Below are positions 25,739 through 33,968 of a stretch of 64,000 nt of DNA, in pieces. Source of the DNA: Erythrobacter sp. NAP1 (lineage in GTDB: Bacteria > Pseudomonadota > Alphaproteobacteria > Sphingomonadales > Sphingomonadaceae); the NCBI RefSeq assembly GCF_000152865.1, contig NZ_CH672390.1, positions 1-64,000 on the forward strand, read 5' to 3'. The position numbers and the translations under genes were made by a program. The notes beneath the pieces were generated by a model. It was not told the origin of the DNA. It searched no databases and saw only the letters and a list, made by a program, of their open reading frames with translations. Each line of letters begins with the position of its first letter. Position 1 is the stretch's first letter.

Positions 25739-25809
25739 AAAGTGACACCTGAGCGCTCAAAGTCACACTTCACACTGCAAGGTGACACTTTTCGCATCCA
25801 AGGTGACAC
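25739..25809. repeat. Four-unit direct repeat of GTGACAC with 20-bp periodicity
   Basis: Units start at 25739 (AAAGTGACAC), 25759 (AAAGTCACAC), 25779 (AAGGTGACAC) and 25800 (AAGGTGACAC), so spacing is 20, 20 and 21 bp, about two helical turns. The sequence between units is not conserved. The array lies in the 248-bp region between the transglutaminase start and the rimO stop, both minus strand. That places it 129-199 bp upstream of the transglutaminase ATG. Iterated sites on one helix face suggest cooperative protein binding. Confidence 0.6.
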
Positions 25810-25858
25810 AAGAGCGGGTTTTGCCCCTGGACCGTGTAACATGCGGTCCACTTCTCGC

Positions 25859-27259
25859 CTAAACGTCTGTAATCACGCCATAAAGGTCGTGAGCATCGGC
25901 GTCTTCAACCTCGACGTCAACGATCGCGCCGGGTTCGAGCGTTTCGGGTACATTGCGCAGGTAAACCGCACCGTCGATCTCGGGCGCGTCGGCCTGGCTT
26001 CGTCCGGTTGCGCCAATGTCGCCGTCCTCATCGGGTTCGCCCACATCGTCGATGATGACGGGCAGGGTCTTGCCGACCTTGGCTGCGAGCTTGGCGGCGG
26101 AAATGCGCTCGGTCACTTCCATGAGACGGGCGTAGCGCTCTTCCTTGACCTCTTCGGGCACGGGGTTCGGCAGGTCGTTCGCCGCCGCGCCTTCTACGGG
26201 CTCGAAACGGAACGCGCCGACGCGGTCAAGCTGCGCTTCCTCGAGCCAGTCGATGAGGTACTTGAAGTCGTCTTCGGTCTCGCCGGGGAAGCCGACGACG
26301 AAGCTGGAGCGCACGGCGATCTCGGGACAGATTTCGCGCCATCCCTTGAGGCGTTCGAGCACCTTGGCCTCGTTCGCCGGACGCTTCATCGCCTTGAGCA
26401 CGTTCGGGCTCGCATGCTGGAACGGGATGTCGAGATAGGGCGTCAGCAGTCCCTCGGCCATCAGCGGGATGACCTTGTCGACGTGGGGGTAGGGGTAAAC
26501 GTAGTGGAGCCGCGTCCACGGAGCCTTGCCTTCAGCGGTGCGCAGTTGGCCAAGCTCACGGGCGAGGTCGGTCATGTGCGCGCGCACTTCGCGCGTGTCC
26601 TGTCCCATTGGCCACGGCCTCGCCTCGTGCCGCGTATCGACGCCGTAGGCGCTGGTGTCCTGGCTGATGACCAGCAGCTCCTTCGTGCCTGCCGCGACCA
26701 GCTTCTCCGCCTCGCGAAGCACCGCGTCGATCCGGCGACTGGCGAGCTTCCCGCGCAGCTGCGGGATGATGCAGAAGGCGCAGGAGTGATTGCAGCCCTC
26801 GGAGATCTTGAGATAGCTGTAATGGCGCGGCGTCAGTTTGACGTCTGGCTGCGGGATGAGGTCGATATACGGGCCCTGCGATGGCGGGGCGTGTTCGTGA
26901 ACGGCCTCGACGACCTGCTCGTACTGGTGCGCGCCGGTGACGGCGAGAACCTGCGGGTGAGCGGCGCGGATCGCCTCGGCCTCATCGCCCATGCAGCCGG
27001 TCACGATAACGCGACCGTTCTCGGCAATGGCTTCACCGATGGCGGCAAGGCTCTCTTCCTTGGCGCTGTCGAGGAAGCCGCAGGTGTTGACCAGCACGAC
27101 GTCGGCGCCCGCGTAATCGGCGCTCATCGCATAGCCGTCTGCGCGCAGGCGGGTGAGGATACGCTCGGAATCGACCAGCGCCTTGGGGCAGCCGAGCGAG
27201 ACCATGCCGACGCGCTTGGCGTCCGCCAATTGACGGGGGGTCGTGGTGGCAGTTGTCAT
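25859..27259 (-). CDS. rimO: Ribosomal protein S12 methylthiotransferase
   Basis: A 466-residue radical-SAM enzyme that methylthiolates an aspartate of ribosomal protein S12. The N-terminal cluster-binding domain has [27 protein letters not shown] and VTGCMG. The radical SAM motif is [18 protein letters not shown], and a C-terminal TRAM domain runs from about residue 385. The [12 protein letters not shown] form distinguishes RimO from MiaB. It is divergent from the DUF1761 gene at 27369. Confidence 0.96.
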   Translation of the reverse strand: MTTATTTPRQLADAKRVGMVSLGCPKALVDSERILTRLRADGYAMSADYAGADVVLVNTCGFLDSAKEESLAAIGEAIAENGRVIVTGCMGDEAEAIRAAHPQVLAVTGAHQYEQVVEAVHEHAPPSQGPYIDLIPQPDVKLTPRHYSYLKISEGCNHSCAFCIIPQLRGKLASRRIDAVLREAEKLVAAGTKELLVISQDTSAYGVDTRHEARPWPMGQDTREVRAHMTDLARELGQLRTAEGKAPWTRLHYVYPYPHVDKVIPLMAEGLLTPYLDIPFQHASPNVLKAMKRPANEAKVLERLKGWREICPEIAVRSSFVVGFPGETEDDFKYLIDWLEEAQLDRVGAFRFEPVEGAAANDLPNPVPEEVKEERYARLMEVTERISAAKLAAKVGKTLPVIIDDVGEPDEDGDIGATGRSQADAPEIDGAVYLRNVPETLEPGAIVDVEVEDADAHDLYGVITDV

Positions 27260-27368
27260 GATGGCCGCGCCCTTACACCGGATGTTGAGGAAGTGCCAGA
27301 GTGTGCAGCTTTCCTACATCGCCGCATCGCGCTACCAAGTGCACCGGGTCGATCAGGGGAGAAGAGAG

Positions 27369-27767
27369 ATGGGCGATTTCGCATTATGGCCGGTGCTTGC
27401 GGGCGCGGCGGCGTTCTTCGTGGTCGGAGCGATCTGGTACGGGGTGCTGTTCGGCAAGGCGTGGCAGCGCGCGGCGGGCATGTCGGACGAAGACGTACAG
27501 GGCGGCAACATGGCTCTCATCTTCGGGCTGACATTCGCATTCGAGATGCTGATCGCAATGGTGCTGTGGCACCTGATCGCGCGCACTTCGCCAGAGCCAC
27601 ATGTGGTGATGATGATGTCGATCGGTTTCGCGGTCGGAGTGATGATCCCGGCGGTCGGGATCAACTACCTTTACCAGCGAAAGAGCGGGATGCTGTTCGC
27701 AATCGACTCAGGCCACTTCATCGCGGGCATGGCGGCGATGGGCGGGGTGTTCTTGTTGTTCTTGTAA
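27369..27767 (+). CDS. DUF1761-family membrane protein
   Basis: A 132-residue protein with four predicted helices: WPVLAGAAAFFVVGAIWYG, ALIFGLTFAFEMLIAMVLWH, MSIGFAVGVMIPAVG and the C-terminal AGMAAMGGVFLLFL. This is typical of DUF1761 (unknown function). The ATG at 27369 is preceded by GGGGAGAAGAGAG. A longer frame upstream would overlap the rimO start and is not favoured. The 134-bp gap to the convergent K+ channel gene is filled by hairpin repeat copy B. Confidence 0.82.
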   Translation: MGDFALWPVLAGAAAFFVVGAIWYGVLFGKAWQRAAGMSDEDVQGGNMALIFGLTFAFEMLIAMVLWHLIARTSPEPHVVMMMSIGFAVGVMIPAVGINYLYQRKSGMLFAIDSGHFIAGMAAMGGVFLLFL

Positions 27768-27792
27768 GCCGGTGATCCTATTGGTCAGCGGT

Positions 27793-27895
27793 GGATCGAA
27801 CCCGTCGGGGTTCGCAAGGCCGACCGGCCGCCCGCAGCGGGCGCAGCTTTGCTGCGCGTCTAGCGAGGACGCTCACCCGGATGGGTGAGCGCAAG
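27793..27895 (+). repeat. Full copy (B) of the intergenic hairpin-repeat family
   Basis: In order: hairpin CGAACCC-GTCG-GGGTTCG, linker CAAGG, CCGACCGG, palindrome CGCCCGCAGCGGGCG, a short AGCTTTGCTGCG palindrome, linker CTAGCGAGGAC, then hairpin GCTCACCC-GGAT-GGGTGAGC and a terminal GCAAG. Linkers and loop match copy A (10209-10310). The outer stems differ on both sides so that pairing is kept. It occupies the space between the convergent DUF1761 and K+ channel genes. Confidence 0.72.
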
Positions 27896-27901
27896 ACAAC
27901 A

Positions 27902-29005
27902 CTACTCGCCGTTGCCGTTGCCGTTGCCGTTCCCATTGCCGTTGGTCGAGGGCACGATCTCGACGATCACGTCGCCGGGCTGGAGGTTCTGGCACTCCTC
28001 CTCCCAGAAGCCGATGGCGCGGCCATTGCGATAGACGCGAAGGCCCCTGCCGCCGGTCGAAAGCTCGGTGATCGAGCAACCGCATTCCTCTTCGGTCACA
28101 ACACGCTCGACAAGGTGAACGCGGCCCGAAACCGAAGCGAGGTCGGCGAGGTAGTCGGCGATATGCGGGCCGTTGGCGGAGCCTGCGAGAAGGAGACCGG
28201 TGAAGCGCACCGGGTTGATGACGTTGTTTGCACCCGCCTGCCGCGCCAGCAGTTCGTTGTCGTCGGCGCGCACCACCACGCTGATCGGCACCTTGGGAGC
28301 GAGGTGGCGAACGGTGAGCACGATGAGGATCGAGGTGTCGTCGCGGCCTGCCGAGACAAGCACGTTCTTAGCCATCGACACGCGGACGGCCTTCAGCGTC
28401 TCGTCTCGGGTTGCATCGGCGGCAATCACGTTGACGCCGAGCTTCTCGGCTTCCTTGAGACGCTCCTCGCTAGGGTCGACCACGACGATGTCGTCGGCTT
28501 TGGTTCCCCGTTCGATGAGTTCCTCGACGCTTTGCGAACCCGACACGCCATAGCCGAGGACGACCACGTGATCCGAAAGCTTCTCCTGGATACGGGCCAT
28601 GCGCCACTTCTCCCAGCTGCGTTTGATGATGAAGTTGTAGGCTGTGCCCACGAAGATGAAGAACACCGCGAAACGGATCGGGGTGACGATGATCGCTTCC
28701 TTGAGCCGCGCGCTGTCCGTGACCGGGGCTATGTCGCCAAAGCCGGTGGTCGTGATCGAGATCATGGTGAAGTAGACCACATCGAGGAAGCTCACATCCC
28801 CATCGACGCTGTCGACCAGGCCGTCGCGGTCCCACCAATGGATCATGACGACGATGAAGATGAGGAACAATGCGGCGCCAAGTCGGATCGACAGGTCGCC
28901 CCAGACCGGCAGCTTGACTGCACGCCTCAGCGGCTTGAGCCGCTTTTGCACCGGATGCCTGCCCCGCTGGTTCGAGATCGTCGTCTGAGGTTCGCGCTTC
29001 GCCAT
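27902..29005 (-). CDS. K+ channel with TrkA-N regulatory domain and NG-repeat tail
   Basis: A 367-residue protein. A first helix (IRLGAALFLIFIVVMIHWW) is followed by the pore helix and selectivity filter SITTTGFGDIAPVTDSARL near residue 85, and a second helix (RFAVFFIFVGTAYNFII). A cytoplasmic TrkA-N/RCK Rossmann domain (VVVLGYGVSGSQSVEELIE) and a C-terminal segment complete it. The layout is that of a two-helix RCK-gated potassium channel. It ends in Asn-Gly repeated six times then Glu, encoded by a GTTGCC hexanucleotide run at 27905-27945, which is unusual. It is the last gene after surE and serS on this strand. Confidence 0.9.
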   Translation of the reverse strand: MAKREPQTTISNQRGRHPVQKRLKPLRRAVKLPVWGDLSIRLGAALFLIFIVVMIHWWDRDGLVDSVDGDVSFLDVVYFTMISITTTGFGDIAPVTDSARLKEAIIVTPIRFAVFFIFVGTAYNFIIKRSWEKWRMARIQEKLSDHVVVLGYGVSGSQSVEELIERGTKADDIVVVDPSEERLKEAEKLGVNVIAADATRDETLKAVRVSMAKNVLVSAGRDDTSILIVLTVRHLAPKVPISVVVRADDNELLARQAGANNVINPVRFTGLLLAGSANGPHIADYLADLASVSGRVHLVERVVTEEECGCSITELSTGGRGLRVYRNGRAIGFWEEECQNLQPGDVIVEIVPSTNGNGNGNGNGNGE

Positions 29006-29017
29006 GAGCCTCTTGAA

Positions 29018-29782
29018 TCAGCCCTCGAACCGCGATGCAAGAGTGTCGAGGCTGCTGTAATGCGTCAGGTCGAGATGCAGCGGCGTGACCGAGACGAAGC
29101 CGTCGTCGATTGCCTCAAGATCGGTGCCGTGGTCGAGCGTGTGTTCGATCGGGTCGAGGCCGAACCAGTAGTACTGGAAGCCGCGCGGGTCGCGTCCTTC
29201 GACAACCGTGCCGCGGGCATAGTCGTGGAAGCCTTGACGCACGACGCGGATGCCCTTGACGTCCTCTGCGGCGAGCGGCGGGAAGTTGACGTTGATGAGC
29301 GAACGATCCGGCATCGGCGCATCGAGCAGCGGCTCGATCACACGCTTGCCCCAAGCAAGCGCAGCGCGGAAGGTGTCCTCGTCCGCTGCTCCGTTGCGGG
29401 CATAGACCTGGCTCAGCGCGATCGAGCGAATGCCCGCAAGCGCGCCTTCCATCGCTGCCGAAGCGGTGCCCGAATAGGTGATGTCATCGCCAAGGTTCGC
29501 GCCGCGATTGACGCCTGACAGGATGAGGTCGGGCGCTGCATCGACGACCTTGCGAAGACCCATGGTGACGCTGTCGGTTGGCGTGCCCGTGACCGAGAAG
29601 CGCCGCTCGCCATGCTTGCGCAGGCGCACGGGGCGCGTGAGCGTAAGCGCGTGGCCCATGCCCGATTGCTCTTCGTCAGGAGCGCAAATCCAGATGTCGT
29701 CGGTAAACTCGCGCGCGATCGCCTCAAGCACTTCGAGCCCCGGCGCGCGTATGCCATCATCGTTCGTCAGGAGGATACGCAT
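29018..29782 (-). CDS. surE: 5'/3'-nucleotidase SurE
   Basis: A 254-residue metal-dependent phosphatase acting on nucleoside monophosphates and polyphosphate. Signatures are ILLTNDDGIRAPGLEVL at the N-terminus with the metal-binding DD, SGVNRGANLGDDITYSGTASA near residue 90 and TDSVTMG between them. The start codon overlaps the serS stop by one base (TGATG). It is probably co-transcribed with serS, a common arrangement in alphaproteobacteria, usually followed by pcm, which is not seen here. Confidence 0.96.
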   Translation of the reverse strand: MRILLTNDDGIRAPGLEVLEAIAREFTDDIWICAPDEEQSGMGHALTLTRPVRLRKHGERRFSVTGTPTDSVTMGLRKVVDAAPDLILSGVNRGANLGDDITYSGTASAAMEGALAGIRSIALSQVYARNGAADEDTFRAALAWGKRVIEPLLDAPMPDRSLINVNFPPLAAEDVKGIRVVRQGFHDYARGTVVEGRDPRGFQYYWFGLDPIEHTLDHGTDLEAIDDGFVSVTPLHLDLTHYSSLDTLASRFEG

Positions 29783-31062
29783 CAGGCGGCAGGTTCCAGC
29801 TTCGTCACGCCGCCCATATAGGGAGCGAGCGCTTCGGGCACCAGCACGCTGCCATCGGCCTGTTGGTAATTCTCAATGAGCGCCACCAGCGTGCGGCCCA
29901 CCGCAAGGCCGGAGCCGTTGAGAAGGTGGAAGTACTCGCTCTTCTTGGAGCCTTCCGGGCGATAGCGTGCGTTCATCCGGCGCGGCTGGTACGTGCCGCC
30001 ATTGGAACACGAGCTGATCTCGCGATAAGCGCCCTGGCCCGGCAGCCACACCTCGATGTCATAGGTCTTCATCATCGCCGCGCCCATGTCACCGGAGCAC
30101 AGCGCGACGACGCGGTAATGCAGACCGAGCTTTTGCAGGATGCCTTCTGCGATGGCGGTGATGCGATCGAGCTCCTCCTCGGCCTTCTCAGGCAAGGAGG
30201 CAACGATCATCTCGACCTTTTCGAACTGGTGCTGGCGAATAAACCCGCGCGTGTCGCGGCCCGCTGCGCCTGCTTCGCTGCGGAAGCAGGGCGTGAGCGC
30301 TGTCAGGCGCATCGGAAAATCGCTCTCGGCAAACAGCTGTTCGCGGAAGGAATTGCCAAGCACCATTTCGGACGTCGAAATCAGCAAACGCCCGTCGGTT
30401 GTGCGAAACAGGTCTTCGCCAAACTTGGGGAGTTGTCCCGTTCCATACCCCGCCTCTTCGTTGATCAGAAGCGGCGGGTTGCATTCGGTAAAGCCATGCT
30501 CGCGCGTGTTGTTGTCGAGCATGAATTGGCCAAGCGCCCGGTGCAGCCGCGCCATATCGCCGCGCAGGAACGTAAAGCGCGCACCGGAAATCTTGGCGGC
30601 GGTTTCGAAATCCATGCCGAGCGCAGGCGCAATGTCAGCGTGCTCTTGCGGATCGAAAACGAAGCTTGGCTTCTCACCCCATTCGCGCAGGTAGACGTTG
30701 TCGTCCTCATCCTCGCCATCGGGAACCGACGGGTCGAGAAGGTTCGGCAAAGCGAGCATCATGTCATCGAGCCGCTTTGCGACCTCGCGCTCGCTCTCCT
30801 CGAGTGCGGGCATGTCGGCCTTGATCTGCGCAACTTCGGCCTTCAGCGCTTCGGCAGCGTCCTTGTCGCCTTTGCCCATCGCCGCGCCAATGGCTTTCGA
30901 GGCTTCGTTGCGGCGGCTCTGCGCCTCTTGGAGCTTCGTCGTGAGCGCGCGGCGTTCCTCGTCGAGTGCGAGAATTTGCGCTGCAACCGGCTCAAGCCCG
31001 CGCCGCGCCATGACGGCGTCGAACTCGTGCGGATTGTCCCTGATCATACGGATATCGTGCAT
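29782..31062 (-). CDS. serS: Serine--tRNA ligase
   Basis: A 426-residue class II aminoacyl-tRNA synthetase. An N-terminal coiled-coil arm (about residues 25-105) contacts the long variable arm of tRNA-Ser. Catalytic motif 2 is FRSEAGAAGRDTRGFIRQHQ and motif 3 is GSGLAVGRTLVALIENYQ. The length is typical. Upstream 31063-31202 contains only a short stem around CGCCCT/AGGGCG and the divergent promoter for the gene at 31203. Confidence 0.97.
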   Translation of the reverse strand: MHDIRMIRDNPHEFDAVMARRGLEPVAAQILALDEERRALTTKLQEAQSRRNEASKAIGAAMGKGDKDAAEALKAEVAQIKADMPALEESEREVAKRLDDMMLALPNLLDPSVPDGEDEDDNVYLREWGEKPSFVFDPQEHADIAPALGMDFETAAKISGARFTFLRGDMARLHRALGQFMLDNNTREHGFTECNPPLLINEEAGYGTGQLPKFGEDLFRTTDGRLLISTSEMVLGNSFREQLFAESDFPMRLTALTPCFRSEAGAAGRDTRGFIRQHQFEKVEMIVASLPEKAEEELDRITAIAEGILQKLGLHYRVVALCSGDMGAAMMKTYDIEVWLPGQGAYREISSCSNGGTYQPRRMNARYRPEGSKKSEYFHLLNGSGLAVGRTLVALIENYQQADGSVLVPEALAPYMGGVTKLEPAA

Positions 31063-31202
31063 GGGCGCCAGCCTATGCCTTGTCGCCCTCGCGATGAAAA
31101 GGGCGAGTTTACCGCAATCGCAAAACGGTCCGCCGAACCGCTTGAAAGCAAAACGGAACCTTCGCGCTGCGTCGCCATTAATGAGGGGTAAGGAGAACTC
31201 AC

Positions 31203-31595
31203 ATGCTTAGGAACGTCATCGGAGCCCTCGTCGGCTCGCAAGTCACCAAACAAGTCCCCATCGCAGGCGGAACCGCAGGCGCGCTGCTGGGTAGCGCAAT
31301 CCCGTTTGCGCTGAAGCGGATGAGCCTGCCTACAATGCTGGCTGTCGGCGCAGGCGGCTACTTCTTGAAGAAGTACCGCGACGACAAACGCGCTCGCGAA
31401 AGCGAAGTGCAGATTGCAGGCACAAGCATCGACGGCGAGAGCATGGATGCACTGCCCGAGACCAAGCCCGCCCGGAAAACGAAGAGCAAGGCGAAGAGCA
31501 CCTCGCGCAGCCGCAAGGCCGACATGGCCGGTTCACCGCCCGCACCGTTGGTGAATGGTGGCGGTATCGGGATGCCGACTGTCCCGACCAACTAA
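31203..31595 (+). CDS. Hypothetical protein with Gly-rich N-terminus and basic linker
   Basis: A 130-residue protein of no family I recognise. The first half is hydrophobic and Gly/Ala rich (VPIAGGTAGALLGSAIPFAL, LPTMLAVGAGGYFLKKY), compatible with one or two membrane-inserted helices. The second half has a Lys/Ser/Arg-rich stretch (KTKSKAKSTSRSRK) and a Pro-rich end. A GGTAAGGAGAA ribosome site precedes the ATG, supporting a real gene. A strong hairpin terminator follows at 31620. Confidence 0.7.
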   Translation: MLRNVIGALVGSQVTKQVPIAGGTAGALLGSAIPFALKRMSLPTMLAVGAGGYFLKKYRDDKRARESEVQIAGTSIDGESMDALPETKPARKTKSKAKSTSRSRKADMAGSPPAPLVNGGGIGMPTVPTN

Positions 31596-31619
31596 TCCCG
31601 ACCAAAAACCGAATGCAGT

Positions 31620-31650
31620 AGCGCGAGCCGGTCCCCGCCCGGCTCGCGCT
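31620..31650. terminator. Bidirectional hairpin terminator
   Basis: AGCGCGAGCCGG (31620-31631) pairs exactly with CCGGCTCGCGCT (31639-31650) around a 7-base loop, a 12-bp perfect stem. TTTGTGT follows on the plus strand; on the minus strand the downstream side reads TACTGCATTCGG then a T-run. It separates the convergent genes at 31203 and 31672. Confidence 0.75.
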
Positions 31651-31671
31651 TTGTGTATCTGTGGCCGAAGC

Positions 31672-32439
31672 TCAGGGCAGGTCGAGCTGCACCCGCGATG
31701 CGAGCGCGGAGACCTGACCGGCAGGCGCGGGTTCGCCTTTGGGAAACGGCCCGTCCTCCCGCCACAGGCCCAGCATCTGGTCAAGCGTCTCGCGCACCGA
31801 AGCAGCACCCGGCGCATCGAGATCGTCGGCGATGCGGCGCGCGACCGTGACGAAGCCCCATGCATCCTGATATTCGGCCGGGTCGGTGATCGCTCCGTCA
31901 GTCACTGCGATTGCGTATTCCTCGCTCGCGGTATCCATGAGAAAACGGATCTGCGCTGCCGGATCGCCCCCGGCAGCTTCGCGCATGGTTTCAAGATTGG
32001 CTTCGGCAGCGGCGAGCTGCGGTTCGACTTCGGAAGCGGGACGGCCCGCTTCGAGCGCTGCCGACACCTCCTCGAAGGGCGCAGGATCGAAGCCCAGCGC
32101 ATCCAGACCCGCTCTCTCATCGGCATGTGTTTCTGACACGGGGTGCAGAAGGTGAGGCGCAGCCGCTTCGTTCTCACCAGCGCGATAGAGCGCAAGGCCT
32201 GCCTCGACATGGCCTGCCATGAATACGAGTCGTTGCTCTACGGGCAAAGCGCCGGCTTCGCCGCCCTCTCCACCTTCGCCTCCTTCACCGGCCTCGCCGC
32301 CTTCGCCTGCACTACCAGCCTCTCCAACCTGTGCTGCTTCGCCGCCTTCGCCAGCCTCACCGCCGCATCCGGCAAGCCCTGCGCCGACCAAAACGGTCGC
32401 AAGGCCAAGCGCGCCCCAGGTCTTCATCTCGACTTTCAT
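31672..32439 (-). CDS. Lipoprotein with long Gly/Glu-rich tract
   Basis: A 255-residue protein. The signal segment ALGLATVLVGAGLAGC ends in a lipobox with Cys25. A tract of GlyGluGly/GluAlaGly units follows (about residues 26-63), and then a helical, acidic domain with no family I recognise (VEQRLVFMAGHVEAGLALYR onward). The start is at 32439 with GAGAAGG seven bases upstream; a longer open frame upstream has no protein-like character. The role is unknown. The repeat tract could act as a flexible spacer from the membrane. Confidence 0.72.
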   Translation of the reverse strand: MKVEMKTWGALGLATVLVGAGLAGCGGEAGEGGEAAQVGEAGSAGEGGEAGEGGEGGEGGEAGALPVEQRLVFMAGHVEAGLALYRAGENEAAAPHLLHPVSETHADERAGLDALGFDPAPFEEVSAALEAGRPASEVEPQLAAAEANLETMREAAGGDPAAQIRFLMDTASEEYAIAVTDGAITDPAEYQDAWGFVTVARRIADDLDAPGAASVRETLDQMLGLWREDGPFPKGEPAPAGQVSALASRVQLDLP

Positions 32440-32523
32440 TGAACCTTCTCCGACTCTATCGCATGGTCTGGTCATGCCATAATCGTGGAGGGGGCAAGTG
32501 CAAATCATCATTGGACGGCTGCC

Positions 32524-33201
32524 ATGATCCTCAGCATCGCTGCGATCACTGACGAGGTGAAACTCGCTGAAATTGACGGCAAGCTCGGCGCGCTTACATG
32601 GCAGGATGGCCGCGCAACCGCAGGTGCGGTGGCGCGCGAGGTGAAGCGCAATTCGCAGGCTGTCATGAGCGACACTGCGTGGCGCGATCTCAGCGCGTTG
32701 CTGGGGCCAACGATCGCGGAGAACGCGGTCGTAAAGGCAGCGGCAAGACCCCGTCGCATTTCGAATCCGATGGTGAGCAAGACCGAGGATGGCGGGCACT
32801 ATGGCGCGCATGTCGACAATGCAATCATGGGCACCGGCAACGCCCGAATGCGCACCGACATCTCGTTCACGCTCTTCCTAAGCGATCCGGAAAGCTACGA
32901 GGGCGGCGAACTGGTCATCCACACCGCAGGGATGACTCAGTCGATAAAGGGCAAGCCGGGTGAGCTGATCCTCTATCCCTCAACCAGCATCCACGAAGTG
33001 CGACCCGTCACCAGCGGCACCCGGATCGTGGCTGTCGGTTGGATCGAAAGCACGATCCGCGACGATCATCAGCGCGAAATGCTGTTCGATCTGGAAAACC
33101 TTCGCACCACATTGCGACAAAAACTGCCGGGCGGATCGGCGGAACTGCTCACGATCGACAAGACGATCGCGAACCTGCTCAGGATGTGGGGGCAGGTTTA
33201 G
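32524..33201 (+). CDS. Fe(II)/2-oxoglutarate PKHD-type hydroxylase (PiuC/YbiX family)
   Basis: A 225-residue protein of the PKHD hydroxylase family. The iron ligands are H and D in HYGAHVDNAIMG near residue 97 and a later His in STSIHEVRPVTSGTRIVAVGWIES, with the Arg that binds 2-oxoglutarate. PiuC homologues are often linked to iron uptake, but no TonB receptor is adjacent here. The ATG at 32524 is favoured over an in-frame ATG 13 codons upstream because homology begins at MILSIAAITD. The last 23 bases overlap the convergent membrane-protein gene. Confidence 0.9.
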   Translation: MILSIAAITDEVKLAEIDGKLGALTWQDGRATAGAVAREVKRNSQAVMSDTAWRDLSALLGPTIAENAVVKAAARPRRISNPMVSKTEDGGHYGAHVDNAIMGTGNARMRTDISFTLFLSDPESYEGGELVIHTAGMTQSIKGKPGELILYPSTSIHEVRPVTSGTRIVAVGWIESTIRDDHQREMLFDLENLRTTLRQKLPGGSAELLTIDKTIANLLRMWGQV

Positions 33202-33913
33202 CGCTGGCTGGCCTTGCGTGAGGACGCTTGGTCTTCAAGGTAAACCAGATGATGAGGCTGACACCCACGATGCTGGGGCCGGCCCAGATCAGCGGGTTAA
33301 AGACGTGTTCGGGAACCCAGCGGATCAGTCCAACCGACATGAAGGCGGTGTAGGCCGAGATACCCATGCCGATGAGTGCGCGAAAATGCTCGCCGACGTA
33401 GGACTTGGGTGAAGGCACTTCACTGCGCCAGATGAATAGCTGTTGCAGGCTCATCGCGATTATGCCGAGCAGTGCGACCGCCATCATCAGCACCTCTGCG
33501 ATGCGCGCGCCATAGATGCCGCATTGCAGTGCCGAAAGGATCACTGCCGCGATCACAACTTGGTAGCGGAAGCGCCTCAGCTGCGTGCGATCACGGCCAT
33601 GCTTCACGACAGCGAGCCCGTAATCGGCGAACCCGATGGTAAGCAGGCCGAGATAGAGCATCATCCAGCCGAACAACCCGTCAAACAGAACCCGGTCGGT
33701 GACCGACGGGATGCGCTCTTCAGGGCCGTAGAGCGAGAGCAGCGCCATGGCGACGGCAAGCGCGCCTGCGCCCATGAAACCGTAGCAGGCGATGCGCCCC
33801 CAGCGTCTGTGGTTCATCGCGCCCTTGCGAGTCGCGATCGGTACCCAGAACGCGATGAGCCCGGTCGCTCCGGTGATCACGTGCAGGACGACGAGGATCT
33901 CGAACAGGTGCAT
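33179..33913 (-). CDS. Multi-pass membrane protein, DUF2306-like
   Basis: A 244-residue protein with about seven hydrophobic helices. The first is LFEILVVLHVITGATGLIAF, followed by a conserved-looking MNHRRWGRIACYGFMGAG segment with His and Arg at the membrane edge. It resembles DUF2306-type membrane proteins by eye, and the function is unknown. An imperfect operator-like inverted repeat (33924-33941) lies 10 bp upstream of its start. The 3' end overlaps the hydroxylase gene. Confidence 0.65.
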   Translation of the reverse strand: MHLFEILVVLHVITGATGLIAFWVPIATRKGAMNHRRWGRIACYGFMGAGALAVAMALLSLYGPEERIPSVTDRVLFDGLFGWMMLYLGLLTIGFADYGLAVVKHGRDRTQLRRFRYQVVIAAVILSALQCGIYGARIAEVLMMAVALLGIIAMSLQQLFIWRSEVPSPKSYVGEHFRALIGMGISAYTAFMSVGLIRWVPEHVFNPLIWAGPSIVGVSLIIWFTLKTKRPHARPASAKPAPTS

Positions 33914-33923
33914 ACACCCGACA

Positions 33924-33941
33924 TGTACAGTTTTCTGGACA
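33924..33941. promoter_or_regulatory. Operator-like inverted repeat
   Basis: TGTACAG (33924-33930), TTTT, CTGGACA (33935-33941) forms 7-bp arms with one mismatch and a 4-base centre, a geometry common for TetR-type dimers. It lies between the membrane-protein start (33913) and the beta-galactosidase stop (33969). No regulator gene is nearby. The 11-mer TTCTGGACACT also occurs at about 25717, next to the 20-bp repeat array. Confidence 0.35.
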
Positions 33942-33968
33942 CTATTCGAAGCGATTTATGACCGGGCC

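Noticed and set aside
25739-25809. CRISPR array
   Set aside because: Repeats are only about 10 bp, degenerate and spaced by 20 bp with no cas gene; spacers are far too short.
25532-27775. A 747-codon plus-strand frame across the rimO gene
   Set aside because: It is antisense to rimO, whose radical-SAM motifs are intact. The frame has no recognisable domain.
33215-33245. Another copy of the CTAGCGAGGAC hairpin motif (GCGTGAGGACGCTTGG)
   Set aside because: Only part of the linker matches, there is no CCCGGATGGG-type loop, and the bases are coding for the C-terminus of the membrane protein.
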